This document shows positions 49,401-60,544 of a DNA stretch of 64,000 nt, one piece after another. Each line of letters opens with the position of its first letter. Position 1 is the first letter of the stretch. The position numbers and the translations under genes are program-made. The stretch comes from Onthophagus taurus (lineage: Eukaryota; Arthropoda; Insecta; Coleoptera; Scarabaeidae). Location: contig NC_091971.1 of the NCBI RefSeq assembly GCF_036711975.1, positions 2,115,501 through 2,179,500 of the forward strand. Reading direction: 5' to 3'. The notes under the pieces are model-generated. The model saw only the letters and a list, made by a program, of their open reading frames with translations. It did no database searches and was not told where the DNA came from.

Positions 49401-52400
49401 ACGGTCAAGAATTGAATTCCATCTGACGTCATTGGTGACGAAAGCATCGCCGCCCGTTGAGTTCGAGTTCTATTTTTGGCCCGATGAAATGTTTATTTAA
49501 ATTCGTGTTTGAATGAAATTGAATGGATTGATCACTTTGTAGGCTTACTGTTCTTTTTTACAGAATATTTACCTGCACCTTAATAATTGGTTCCCTCTCC
49601 CAGATCCTTCCGTTTATAAAGATCCTATTGAATTACATCGACGCACTAGAAAAATGGTTAGCATGTTAATTTTTAATAATAATAATTACATTTTCATTAA
49701 TTTATTCATTTACATTATCTAACGAAACCACTTGCTTATTTGTTTTGTATTGCATGCTGCTAGATTTTTTTTTATTTCTTTATATCTGTATAGATAAGTT
49801 ATGCAGCATGACTATTTTTTTAGATAATATAATTATTGGGATTATGAGCATGATTAATTATTCTATTGTATTCATTTATTAGAAATACAGAAGAGGATTA
49901 CTATTAAACCTTTTTGTTGTCGTTTTGTGTATTTTATTGATTTTTGGTTCTTTATATTAAATTGACACCTAATTGAATCATAATCATATTACATAAACAT
50001 TTTGTGGGGATCATTTAGGTTTCAATTTAAAATGAAAATTGTAAAAAAATACACCAAGCTTTATTTATTACAGCAATTTTTGCTTTAATTTCCCCGATTT
50101 TTTTTCAAATAGCTTTTTTATCAAAAGGCATGTGAAGCTGTTTTTTGGCGAGAAAATCTGTTGTGTCCAACAAACACCGTTTAAAACACTTAAATTTAAC
50201 TTAAATTGTTTTAAACTCTGTTTAATTTTGATATTATAAAACTTTTTCTTTTAAGTCAACACTCTGCAAATGAAATTGTTGTAAAAATTGTTTTAAATCA
50301 AAATTATTATGGAAATATGAGTGTTATTTAAGGAAAAAGTAATATGTGACTAAAATTGCATGAAACGCCAACAATTTAGTTAAACATTCATTAATTTAAA
50401 TAATTTTTTCCATCAGCTACTCACTCTCTGGTCGTGGCTTCCGGTTCGAATAACAATGTACCAACCGATTCTTTTATACACAACGGAAGAACATGGATGT
50501 TCTCTTACAACATTTTTCGTAAGAGTTGAACAACACGAACCGACGTTGCTTATGATTAAAACCTCAAACAATGAAGTAAGTTATAGTTTTTAAATTTTTC
50601 TATAAATATTGGTTAAGTTATTAGTTATAAGTATTACAATAAACAACACTTTTAAACGTCGATTTGATAAGTTAAATGTCAATATCGTTAAAAATTTAGA
50701 TCTCAAAAATCAGTTAATTTTATGTCAAAAATCTTATGAAAATACTAAAATTAGCGGAAAATATTACTATAAATCAAAAAAGTTATAAAAAACGTATGAA
50801 ATATTCGATGTTCATCAACAGATTTCAAAAAAATTAGGTTGGTATGATTTTAGGGAAATGTGTTGTGGTTTTTAAACGTCAAAATGACATTTGTATGTCA
50901 AAACTATTTAAAAAATCAAAAAATGTTATACGTAAATAGAAAAAGAAAAATAAAATATCAATAAGAAAGTTGGGTGAACATGGAAAATTATAGCATTTAT
51001 CATCATGAAATAATTAACACTATTATTGCAAATGATCTGTACAAAAAGTAAAAATATTATTTGACTTTTAAACGTCAACTTGACAATTAAACGTCAACAT
51101 GGTTAAAGAAAGTAGATATTAAAAAAACTCAAAAATCAGTTAATTTTATGTTAAAAATGTTATAAAAATACTAAAATTAGTGAAAAGTATTACTATAAAT
51201 CAAAAAAGTTATAAAAAAAACTGGTATGAAATATTCGATGTTCATCAACAGATTTCAAAAAAATTAGGTTGGTATGATTTTAGGGAAATGTGTTGTGGTT
51301 TTTAAACGTCAAAATGACATTTGTATGTCAAAACTATTAAAAAAATCAAAAAATGTTATAAGTAAATAGAAAAAGCAAAATAAAATATCAATAAGAAAGT
51401 TGGGTGTACATGGAAAATTATAGCATTTATCATCATGAAATAATTAACACAATTATTGCAAATGATCTGTACAAAAAGTAAAAATATTATTTGACTTTTA
51501 AACGTCAACTTGACAATAATTAAACGTCAACATGGTTAAAGAAAGTAGATATTAAAAAAACTCAAAAATCAGTTAATTTTATGTAAAAAATCTTATAAAA
51601 ATACTAAAATTAGTGAAAAATATTACTATAAATCAAAAAAGTTATAAAAAAAAAACTGGTATAAAATATTCTATGTTCATCAACAGATTTCCAAAAATTT
51701 AGGTTGGTATGATTTTAGGGAAATGTGTTGTGGTTTTTAAACGTCAAAATGACGTTTAAACGTTAAGATGACATTTGTATGTCAAAATTATTAAAAAAAT
51801 CAAAAAATTTTGTAAGTAAATAGAAAAAGCAAAATAAAATATCAATAAGATAGTTGGGTGTACATGGAAAATTATAGCATTTATCATCATGAAATAATTA
51901 ACACAATTATTGCAAATGATCTGTACAAAAAGTAAAAATATTATTTGACTTTTAAACGTCAACTTGACAATAATTAAACGTCAACATGGTTAAAGAAAGT
52001 AGATATTAAAAAAACTCAAAAATCAGTTAATTTTATGTAAAAAATCTTATAAAAATACTAAAATTAGTGAAAAGTATTACTATAAATCAAAAAAGTTATA
52101 AAAAAAACTGGTATGAAATATTCGATGTTCATCAACAGATTTCCAAAAATTTAGGTTGGTATGATTTTAGGGAAATGTGGTTTTTAAACGTCAAAATGAC
52201 GTTTAAACGTTAAGATAATATTTATGTATGTCTAAATCATTAAAAAAATCAATTTTGTCTAAATCATCTCATACCCTACTCGTTTTTATTGACAATTGCG
52301 GACTCAGTCATTTGACTTTTAAACGTCAATTTGACAATTAAACGTCAACATCGTTAAAAACTTAAGATATTAAAAAAACTTAAAAATCAGTTCATTTAAT

Positions 52401-53065
52401 GCAAAAAATCTTATTGAAATACTAAAAATAGCGAAATATATTGCTATATATCAAAAAAGTTATAAAAATATATTTGATATTCATCAAAAGATTTACAAAA
52501 ATTTAGGTTGGTACCATTTTAGGGATATATGTTGTCAAAATGACGTTTAACGTTATGAAATGACATTTAATTTCAAAATCATTTCAAAAATCAGAAAGGG
52601 TTAATATTGCATGTAATTTTTTTCATTAAAGGTGTTTGGAGCTTATTGTTCATCAAGATGGGGTGAAAGAAATTTAAAAGATGACCGAGGAAACCGACAA
52701 GCTTACTTTGGAACTGGCGAAACCTTTTTATTCTCTCTATATCCAGAAAGGGCGAAATATCCTTGGGTTGGAATGGTTACTGATAACGTTGAACATAGTG
52801 CCGAATTGTTTATGGCAGCTGATTCAAAAATGATTACGATCGGTGGAGGGTGAGTTAATTTTTCCCCCGATTTGCTTTGTTATTAATTATTTTTCACTTT
52901 AAATTTATTTATAGTGAAGGTCAAGCGATTTGGATGGACGAAAACATCAGGTTTGGTAAAACGGATCGTTGTCAAACATTTGATAATCCCCCGTTGTGCT
53001 CAACGGGCGATTTCGAAATTCGAGTATTAGAAGTGTACGGTTTCGCTACTGAGCAATTGAATTAA
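37443..53065 (+). CDS. sky: Skywalker / TBC1D24 orthologue (TBC + TLD domains), up to 668 aa
   Basis: Exons 37443-37471, 38452-39095, 45550-45674, 47041-47187, 47241-47594, 49185-49271, 49564-49656 (cassette), 50417-50575, 52632-52849 and 52915-53065. All phases agree: 668 residues with the cassette, 637 without. Skywalker is a neuronal TBC protein acting on Rab35 and endosomal sorting of synaptic vesicles. An acidic Thr/Pro/Ser-rich N terminus precedes the TBC domain (~75-370), with NYWPVDCPIRTKLWPLLC and CPDIVYSPSIYP. A linker follows (SRSTDNLPNSQSQNNIQM), then the TLD domain (~495-668) with VFGAYCSSRW, QAYFGTGETFLFSLYPE, ITIGGGEGQAIWMDENIRF and DFEIRVLEVYGF. The start is uncertain: ATG 37443 (MKKLKLWLFR, then SEDVPGSDIVRLL) or in-frame ATG 38585 (MPSVLEDDIE). 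Introns carry many A/B repeats. AAATAAATAAA near 54295 is a likely poly(A) signal. Confidence 0.93.
39570..39940 (+). repeat. Module A and B pieces leading into the 442-bp tandem
   Basis: AGACGTGCGGCTAAAC and GTTCTAGGTCTAGTG pieces of module A (39585-39640), then module B hairpin sequence (AAACGTCAACTTGACAATTA, repeated in 39765-39800). Confidence 0.75.
39941..40824 (+). repeat. Tandem pair of 442-bp module B units
   Basis: TATTCGATGTTCTTTAAAAG recurs at 39941 and 40383, and the 442-bp segments 39941-40382 and 40383-40824 are nearly identical; I found only a few single-base differences, e.g. ACATTGTT against ACATCGTT. Each unit holds TTTTGGTTGGTACTATTTTA, AAACGTCAAAATGACGTTT and AAACGTCAACTTGACAATG. 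The near-identity points to a recent duplication. A partial third unit follows to about 40930. Confidence 0.9.
43150..43500 (-). pseudogene. Non-LTR retrotransposon reverse-transcriptase remnant with internal deletion
   Basis: The minus strand reads EDSIIVRHSKLEQTWDLYKK, then ALTEYNLAIRKAKRKT (the segment before the RT domain). Directly after this, in another frame, comes SAASFFLKGMEKVIDQYLRN, then PLHPSQHVHQKAKSTLHAL and EEAIATKEL. The second part matches the start of the RT domain of jockey/R1-like elements (S-F-x-L-K-x-M-E-K and H-P-x-Q-H-x-x-Q-x-x-K-S-T). In intact elements about 150 residues lie between these two parts, so an internal stretch is missing. Stop codons follow. An old, dead copy inside a skywalker intron, opposite in orientation to the gene. 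Confidence 0.85.
44818..44823 (+). promoter_or_regulatory. Possible TATA box of an internal skywalker promoter
   Basis: TATAAA within ACATATAAAGAG is followed by about 100 bases of unusually GC-rich DNA (GGTGCGTACGCGCCGCCCCG) and, at 44935, by TTTTCAG then GTATGG, which could act as a donor. This lies 0.7 kb before the exon at 45550. It could mark an alternative promoter or be chance. Confidence 0.3.
46230..46304 (+). pseudogene. Broken duplicate of skywalker exon 47041-47187
   Basis: Aligns with the first ~80 bases of the exon at 47041 (shared TCGAACGATTATACAAAAAT and GGATATGGTGG), including a splice acceptor (TTATAAAAG) at the same place. It lacks 6 bases near its start, differs at several sites and reads into TGA after seven codons. 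It breaks off where module A repeat begins. The true exon follows 0.8 kb downstream and is intact. Confidence 0.88.
46305..46965 (+). repeat. Composite A+B repeat between the broken and intact skywalker exons
   Basis: Starts CTAATTCTAAGTCTAGTG, carries the hairpin GGGTTTACCCGTGCGTCGCT with AGACGGCTAA, several GTTCTAG repeats, then module B (AAACGTCAATTTGACAATTA, TTTAAGTTGGTACCGTTTTA, AAACGTCAAAATGACGTTT). Confidence 0.85.
48067..48096 (+). CDS. sky: Possible 30-nt microexon of skywalker
   Basis: AGC to ATG (encodes SLSEEMYNDM) is flanked by a pyrimidine-rich acceptor (TTTTTCAATTTCAG) and a GTATTG donor, in phase 0 on both sides, and lies in the intron between phase-0 exons 47241-47594 and 49185-49271. 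Inclusion would add 10 residues between the TBC and TLD domains. Vertebrate TBC1D24 has a neuronal microexon in the gene, which makes this plausible, but the site strength alone does not prove use. Confidence 0.35.
48455..48860 (+). repeat. Module B repeat in a skywalker intron
   Basis: One unit: AAACGTCAACTTGACAATTA at 48521, TTTAGGTTGGTACTATTTTA at 48709, then AAACGTCTAAATGACGTTT and GATGACATTTGTATGTCA. The flanking AAAGTTGGATGGAAAATA matches the tail of the 442-bp units. Confidence 0.85.
49564..49656 (+). CDS. sky: In-frame cassette exon of skywalker (31 aa)
   Basis: 93 bases, phase 0 on both sides, acceptor TTTTTTACAG and donor GTTAGC. Encodes NIYLHLNNWFPLPDPSVYKD followed by a basic end (ELHRRTRKM). 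It lies between ILEQED (exon ending 49271) and LLTLWSWLPVRI (exon starting 50417), at the entry to the TLD domain. Since the flanking exons are also phase 0, it can be skipped or included without changing frame. Its own donor is weaker than its neighbours'. The proline/aromatic-rich content looks coding, not random. Confidence 0.65.
50640..52600 (+). repeat. Array of about five module B units in a skywalker intron
   Basis: The marker TTTAAACGTC at the start of each unit falls at about 50651, 51067, 51497, 51951 and 52318, so spacing is 416, 430, 454 and 367 bases. Each unit has ACTCAAAAATCAGTTAATTT, a TTAGGTTGGTATGATTTTAG core, AAACGTCAAAATGAC and, in the inner units, a TGATCTGTACAAAAAGTAAA tail. 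Inner units resemble each other more than the outer ones, as in a tandem satellite. The array ends only tens of bases before the exon at 52632. Confidence 0.9.
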
Positions 53066-56000
53066 GAAATGAGGTAACGAACAACGAATTACATCGATAA
53101 TAAAAAATTTAAATAAAAATAAGAAAGGGTTTTGAAAAAAAAACCTGTAAAATATATTCGCACTGTATAAGTGAGAATTAAGAACAATTCAATTCTAGTC
53201 TGGGTTTAATTGATAAGATTTTTTATTTTAAGGTATTGAAGTTTCTTTTTTTTTTTGTTTTTTCTATTTTGTACTTTTTCCTATCGCCCTATTTAGTCTC
53301 TTTGTGCCATTTTTTAACAGTTAAGTATTAAATTTCTTGAGTATTTGATTGTAATATCGAAATCCTCGTCGGTCCAACATATAAAATACAGAATTTAGTG
53401 ATAGATTTTTGATACAAATTAAACAAATTTGATTCGTAGTGTATATTCTATAATCATAAAAAAGCAAGTTTTAGCCCAGTGTTTTTTTTTCTATGTGTAT
53501 TTTTGAATGTAACTTCCTCATTTGTACATATTTATACATAATACATAAAGATTTGTTGTTTATTTTAAAAATTTTGTTCGCAAACGACCGCTAACGTTTT
53601 CGCTTTAACGGTTTTATTATTTTATTTTTCGCTTTTGTACATAGTCCTTCGAGAAAGGTGTCAATTATCATTAGCACAAACACTAAGAATTAGAAAAACA
53701 ATGTCTCGCATTGTATCTTTTTGTTTCTTGCGCTTCTCATCATTTTTTTTTTAAATACTTGTTACGTTTATCGTTGTTTATTTTAAGTTAATTTTATTGT
53801 GATACAAGAAAAAAATTCCTTTGTACTATCGCTTGTTGTAAAACTTCCGAAACTGGGAAGTTTTTTTCATATATATTTTCTCTAATCTATTTTCTTTTGT
53901 AAATTATTGCTTCTTCGCCACTATGTTCCAGAATGTAATATTATTTATTCAATTGTTTTCAATGTACCTACTATTATTTTATTATTATTAAAAAAGCAAG
54001 AAAAGGTTATAGATAAAGTTATATACGTATGTAAACAAACGGCACTTATTATATTATAAATGTTTTACAGCTAACATAAAGAATAATATTCGATAATATT
54101 ATTATAAAATATATATAAATATATGTGTGTTAAATATTTAAATGTGCTTAGATGTTGTTTAAGATTTATATTGTTAATAAGCAATAATCCATGTGATAAT
54201 TTTTCAATGTGTAAGATTCGAAACGAGTGTTCCGCGATGATTTTATCGAATCAAGTTCTCTATTTACTTATTGTTCTTTTTATCATTTAAACAAATAAAT
54301 AAAATCATCGTTTCTACACCAAACGTCGAATCTTTTACAACATTTTTCTTTTCAACTTGTAATGTAGTACGTAAAATTTTTAGCTTTGTATATTTTCCTG
54401 TTTATTTTTATTTTATTTTTTGCCCAAGATAGGCCGTTTTATTTTGACTGCTCTAGTTACCAGTCAGTCATTATTATTATTATTATATTCATTTGTACAG
54501 GAAAGAAAAATCCTCACGCAATAATTAATTATCTTATTATAATATTTGCGTACAAAGAAAACGTAAAGATGAAGAATGTTACAATAGATTTTAATTCCAT
54601 TTAAAAATAATTAAAAAAAAATTAATACCAAGATTTCTTTGTTGTTTGATTTTTATTAATTTCCCTGAAACTGTCATGTAATGTTGCTTATGTATGTAAT
54701 TGCAAGGCTGTACCCAAATGTTTCTAATTCTAGATCTATAACAATTTAGCGCTGAATTAATTTTGACATTCAAATGTCATCGTAACGTTAAACGTCACTT
54801 TGACATTTTTAAAAACCACAACGCTACCCTAAAATGGTACCCACCTATATTTTTGAAAAACTTTTGATATCGAATATTTCATACCAGTTTTTTATAACTT
54901 TTTTGATTTATTATAATAATATTTTTCACTAATTTTAGTATTTCCATAAGATTTTTACATGTAATTAACTGAAGTTTTTTGAGATCTAGATTTTTAACGA
55001 TATTGACGTTTATTTGTCAAATTGACGTTTAAACGTCAAATAATTGCAAGTCTAAAGTTATTAAATTCAAAATTTGTTATAAGAACTTTATTATTTAATT
55101 TTTTTTATTAAATCATAATAACTTAACCCATTTGCATCATATGATACATAAAGAAGCATTAAAACTAGAACATAGTCCTTTTTCATGTTTCTAAATTCAC
55201 AAAGTTTGATGGGTGGTGATTAAATACATACAAAGACTGAAAATCGAATAGAAAGAGGTCATTTTATTGATTTCATTAAAAATATGACAACTTTAAATTT
55301 CTTTATACTAAGAAATAATGATAATTAATAAATCGTAATAATAATAATAGTCTATAAACTATGAAATTGTCTCTCTCTCAGATACTTACAACAATTAAAA
55401 TCTTAAAAACTTGAACAGTATATTCCGTCACACAAAAGTAATATATCGATATTTCCCGATAAACATATATTTTTTTATATTAGACACAATTAGCAGCGAA
55501 AAACGGTGCCTATCTAATTTGTTTTATTTTCAAATTCCGACAATTTTAATATTATAGGCCAAAAATATGCTTAGTCTATTCCACAACAAGAAAAATATCT
55601 CGAATAGAAGCAAATAAATATATACATTGTTTTTGTATCTTTTTTTATGTTGTGTTTGAAACAGACAGAGCATTTTTATTATCTTTTTGAGTATATCCCA
55701 TTCATACCATTGGAATGTACTTAAAAAACCGCTATACAACTAATATTTACAATGAGAATTTCAAAGAAACAAGCTGCCCTCGTAAATAAATATTTTTTTA
55801 TAAGTGAGTCTTTAGTAATTAACTTATTACATTTTCAAAACATTCAAGTTGAGCTTTTTTCCAACATAATTTGATTAAGAAAGTCGCAAAAACGAAGCCC
55901 AGGCACTTACAATCACCACAAAAAAATCAAGAATAAAAAATCCGAAACTTTCTATTATATTATATACAAATACTTAAATTATTTTCTTTTTCGAATTATA

Positions 56001-56211
56001 CGCCATACACTATTCTTTTTATTTTATTTTATTTTAGTTAATAGAATGAGAAAGATTGCAAATAATACCCAAACGTAATTTAAATAAAACGAGAAATCAC
56101 AGACGATCATTGAAAAAAAAATAATAAAATTAAAACGATTTCAGGAAGAACGTTATTAAAAATATTAAAAACTTTTAAGTGTTTACAAATAAAAAAATAA
56201 TAATAAAGCGA
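53066..56211. other. Skywalker 3' UTR and gap to ultraspiracle
   Basis: About 53066-54310 is probably skywalker 3' UTR, with AATAAATAAA near 54295 as a likely poly(A) signal. An inverted module B repeat occupies 54750-55045. From 55050 to 56211 the DNA is AT-rich; its right part is probably the 3' UTR of the minus-strand ultraspiracle gene. Confidence 0.5.
54750..55045 (-). repeat. Module B repeat, inverted orientation
   Basis: Shows the module B landmarks as reverse complements: AAACGTCACTTTGACATTTT near 54790, CCTAAAATGGTACCCACCTA at 54829 and CAAATTGACGTTTAAACGTC near 55020. It is the one clear minus-strand copy in the window. Confidence 0.85.
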
Positions 56212-58513
56212 TTAAAAATCTTCACGCATTTCCGTGCTACTATCAAGCATTTTCGTGAGATATTCCTCAATGGTGTGTTCGCCGAGCAATTGGAAGACAA
56301 AAAGATGATTTAAACATTTCAAAGCGATCGATCTTAGAGCTGGTAGACGCAAAAGAAGCTTTGCAAATCGTCCCGGTTCATTTGGATGCGTCGCCTTTGT
56401 GTACTCTTCTAAAACACCGTACACTTTTTCCCGTAACATTTCCACTTCTGAAACTGATTTTAATCCACGAACATCCGAATTATATAATATTATTGTTCTA
56501 AGACATCCTAATTCTGTTTTATCCATTTTCATTTCACGCATTTTTGCTACTAATTCCGTTAAAACTCTATCGAATATACTTGCAACACCAAATTCTTTCG
56601 CTGAATTTCTATATAAAAAGAAATAAAAATATATTAGTATAATTGTTTAAAGAAAATACAGTTTAATCTCGATATAACGGATTAATATGGGGAAGGGAGT
56701 GTCTGAAAGAACTAACATTAGACCTAGAACTAGAAACATTGCGTTGTGGTTTTTAAACATAAAAATGACGTTTAAACGTCAAGATGACATTTGTATATCA
56801 AATTATTAAAAAAATCAAAAAGGATTATAAATAGAACAAGAAAAATAAAATATTAATAAGAAAGTTGGATGGAAAACTATAACATTTATCAGAATGAAAT
56901 AATTAACACCATTATTGCAAAATAATCTTAAAAAAAGTAAAAATATTATTTGACTTTTAAACGTCAACTTGACAATTAAACGTCAACATTGTTAAAGAAG
57001 ATAGATATTAAAAAAAACTCAAAAATCAGTTAATTTGATGAAAAAATCTTATTGGAATATTAAAAGTGGCGAAATATACTGATATATAATAAAAGTTGTT
57101 AAAAAACTGGTAATTTGACATTCATCAAAATATTTCCAAACGTTTAGGTTGGTACTATTTTAGAGAATGAGTTTTAATTTTTAAACGTCAAAGTGACGTT
57201 AAAATGACAATTGTATGTCAAAATCATTTAAAAAATCAAAATGGGTTGTAAACAGAACAAGAAAAATAAAATATCAATAAGAAAGTTGGATGGAAAATGG
57301 AAAACTATAGATAGCATTTATCAGAATGAAATAATTAATACCATTAATGCAAAATAATCTGTACAAAAACTAAAAATATTATTTGACTTTTAAACGTCAA
57401 CTTGACAATTAAACGTCAACATCATTAAAAAATTTAGATCTCAAAAATCAGTTAATTTAATGTAAAAGATCTTATTGAAATACTAGAAGTAGCGAAATAT
57501 ATTACTATAAATCAAAAAGTTATTAAAAAAACTGGTAAGAAATATTCCACATTCATCAAAAATTTAGGTTGGTACCATTTTAGGAAAATGTGTTGTACGT
57601 CAAAATGACGTTTAATGTCACAATGATATTTGTATATCAAAATCATTTAAAAAAATCAGAATTTAGTATTAATTTAATAAAAATATACAACAATCTAACG
57701 CTTTCTAGTTCGAGTTATAAAGATGGAATAAAACATTTTGGGGAATAACTCAAGTTGGATTCTATCTCATTCACTGATGTATTAAATAAATAATATTAAT
57801 AGTATGACTTGAGTCCGTTCTAAGGAAATTCGTTATATCAAGGTTTTACTGTAATGCTTTTTTAACCTGTGTATGGTGAATCCATTACTTAAAATAATTC
57901 CTTCCCTTGATTCTATTGATCGATGTGAAAATGACGCTATTAACAATTCATTCCAACCAGCTTTTAATAATTTCACTTGATCCGGAATTGGTAATGAAGT
58001 AAAATGAGGTATATGCTTTGCCCATTCTACTAATTGTAACAATTGTTTGTTCGTTGCGCGATAAAAATTCGAAACGGGGCTCTAAAATAAAAATAAAATT
58101 AAAATATTAGTAAAAAAAATTGTTTGATCAATAAAACATTTTAAATACTTCTACTAATTGATGTTCGTCTGTTCCATCGGCTCGTTTTTCCGCCTCTAAT
58201 ATCCGTTCCAACGGCATATCTGTTTGCATGTTTGATGTAGATTCAACCTCCGAGGTGTCCCTTTCTCTCGTCCTTTGCCTTTCTTCTTGAACTGCTTCCC
58301 TTTTCATTCCTTTTACGAGACATTTTTGATATCGACAAAATTGACATCTAAAAACAAAATAATATAATAAATTAACATACTTTTTTTGTATTTATTAATT
58401 TTTTATACCTATTTCTTTGTCTTTTATCTATAATACAATGTTTTTCTTCTCTGCATGCGTACGTTAAATCTTTCCGAACGGTTCTTTTAAAAAATCCTTT
58501 ACATCCTTCACAA
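56212..58513 (-). CDS. usp: Ultraspiracle / RXR nuclear receptor, C-terminal part (304 aa seen)
   Basis: Four minus-strand exons: 58513-58409, 58347-58149, 58081-57867 and 56608-56212 (stop TAA). All phases match. USP is the heterodimer partner of the ecdysone receptor. The first exon seen begins inside zinc finger 1 with the P-box [20 protein letters not shown] and runs into finger 2. The next has [20 protein letters not shown], the hinge, and [12 protein letters not shown]. The third holds [17 protein letters not shown] and [15 protein letters not shown] (helices 3-5). The last has [32 protein letters not shown] and the end region [14 protein letters not shown]. The ligand-binding domain is RXR-like, unlike the diverged fly and moth forms. 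Exons for the N terminus and the first half of finger 1 are not in the window, so the gene is partial. The third intron holds module B repeats. Confidence 0.95.
56700..57715 (+). repeat. Module B repeats (about 2.3 units) in an ultraspiracle intron
   Basis: TTTAAACGTCAACTTGACAA occurs at about 56957 and 57389 (432 bases apart), with AGGTTGGTACTATTTTAGAG at 57144 and AGGTTGGTACCATTTTAGGA at 57566. A short CTAGACCT-like module A scrap (ACATTAGACCTAGAACTAG) marks the left edge at about 56713. The repeats fill most of the 1.26-kb intron. Confidence 0.88.
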
Positions 58514-59084
58514 CTGCAACAAAAAAAGAAGAAATTGGTACTGTAAGGAATTAAAATAGATATGGAAACACGTATTTTTTTTAAAGAACGTTTAGTTCTT
58601 TATTTTTAAGTTTGTTTCAAATTGTTAAATTGACACATTCTTTTTTCTGCTGTTACTATCTTAAAAAAGCTGACCTTCCTAAAACCGCGGCGTTTTCAAT
58701 TACCCGGATTGTGCATGGTTCGTTGAAGAATGAGCGTGGAATACAGGAAACGTCAAAGTCAATGCCAAAGTTTGCGCAAAAACGTTCGCTGACTTCTCTT
58801 TCTCACTTACGCAACAAATAATATATACAGTTACTCACAAAATTGAGTATACAGGGGAATTAATTTATTTTGTATATATATTAACAACAATCTTATTCAC
58901 TAAATTTAATGCAAAATAATCCACTTTTCCAAATAAAATAATCACAATATTAACAATTATAACAAATGATAAAAAATGATACTGTGAATTTCAATTAAAA
59001 TGCAATATACAAAAATACATTTCCATAGAAATTAGGGGTACCAACTTACTTTGTCACACATAAAATCCAATATATCTGAATCTT

Positions 59085-59199
59085 TCTAGTTCTAAGTCTA
59101 ATGTTAGTTTTAGTGACAGTGGTAAGTAGCGCTAGTTAGCATAAGATATCACTATGTTGCATGTTTTTATTATGAAAGACGTGCGGCTAAATCTGAATG
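59085..59199 (+). repeat. Module A repeat, left half of a copy split by transposons
   Basis: CTAGTTCTAAGTCTAATGTT with AGACGTGCGGCTAAATCTGA, cut at a TA after GAATG. Its continuation (GTAGTTGTAGGTCTTGTG) is found at 61960, beyond the two inserted elements. Confidence 0.75.
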
Positions 59200-59201
59200 T
59201 A

Positions 59202-60542
59202 CAGGGTGGTTCAAATTCGATGTCCGAATAGGCTAACTCGGAAACTATAAGAGTTAGAAAAAAAGTAGCTTACATGTCATGATCTCGTTTTTCGAGAAAC
59301 TGCTAATGCCGAAAATCTCATAGCGCTATCGTCTTTTGTTTTTCCCCTAGAGGCCAAAATTGGAAATATCGTAAAACCAGCAAGTGCAATTATCTTCGCT
59401 ATTATTATAGGTGGAGTATTATAACTAAGACATTATATGGACACTTTTTTATAGAGAATTGGATGACGTAGTCAAAAAAATTTTTTCGGTTTTAGATTTT
59501 GAGATATCATCACAATTTTCGTTTTTTTAAATGGAAACAACCACTGATTATTCGCTTATTAAATTCGTTATTTTTTTCTGATTACAAAAATATAGGGTTC
59601 GACAGGTCTATTTCTTATTGTTTTAGAATAAAGCCAAAAATAAACTTTTTTTTTAAATTTCGATTTTGATGTTTGAAACAAATAAATTTGTTAAACTATT
59701 TAATTTATATATGTTTTACACAAAAGTTGGAATAGATTGCATTATTTCAAATTTTTTATTAATATTTAATATTATTATTAAATGACTTAATAAATTATTG
59801 ATAGATGGCGCTCATATATTTTTCTTTTGAATTCAAATAAACATAGCAACATTTGTTTGTATTCAAAAAGTGTCACTTTAAAAATCCTGTAATAATATTA
59901 AATATTAATAAAAAATGTGAAATAATGCAATCTATTCCAACTTTTGTGTAAAACATATATAAATTAAATAGTTCAACAAATTTATTTGTTTCAAACATCA
60001 GAAATTTGTTTTTTTAATTTTTAGTTATAGTACCATAATTTACAGGAAACTGTAAATTTAATTTCGTCGATGACACTAGATGGAAATTTAAAAAAAAAGT
60101 TTATTTTTGGCTTTATTCTAAAACAATAAGAAATAGACCTGTCGAACCCTATATTTTTGTAATCAGAAAAAAATAACGAATTTAATAAGCGAATAATCAG
60201 TGGTTGTTTCCATTTAAAAAAACGAAAATTGTGATAATATCTCAAAATCTAAAACCGACAAAATTTTTTTGACTACGTCATCAAATTCTCTGTAAAAAAG
60301 TGTCCATATAATGTCTTAGTTATAATACTCCACCTATACTAATAACCAAGATAATTACATTTGCGGGTTTTACGATATTTTCAATTTTGGCCTCTAGCGG
60401 AAAAACAAAAGACGATAGCGCTATGAGGTTTTCGGCATTAGCAGTTTCTCGAAAAACGAGATCATGACATGTCAGCTACTTTTCTTCTAACTCTTATAGT
60501 TTTCGAGTTAGCCTATTCGGACATCGAATTTGAACCACCCTG
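59202..60542. mobile_element. Foldback element with ~600-bp inverted arms (TA target)
   Basis: Starts CAGGGTGGTTCAAATTCGAT and ends with the reverse complement ATCGAATTTGAACCACCCTG. The arms stay complementary far inward: AGACGATAGCG near 60410, CTATATTTTTGTAATCAGAA near 60150, and AAGTTGGAATAGATTGCATT near 59723 with its partner near 59925. An indel of about 60 bases separates the arms near 60010-60080, and a short unpaired centre lies near 59830. TA flanks both ends (59200-59201 and 60543-60544). It has no open frame of note, so it is non-autonomous. The TA target suggests mobilisation by a Tc1/mariner-type enzyme. Confidence 0.88.
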
Positions 60543-60544
60543 TA

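Noticed and set aside
50640-52600. Regularly spaced repeats considered as a CRISPR array
   Set aside because: Units are 370-455 bases with similarity throughout, without short repeats and unique spacers, and the genome is animal.
58612-58821. Plus-strand 69-codon frame
   Set aside because: Lies in the ultraspiracle intron on the opposite strand, with no domain and no splice or promoter signals.
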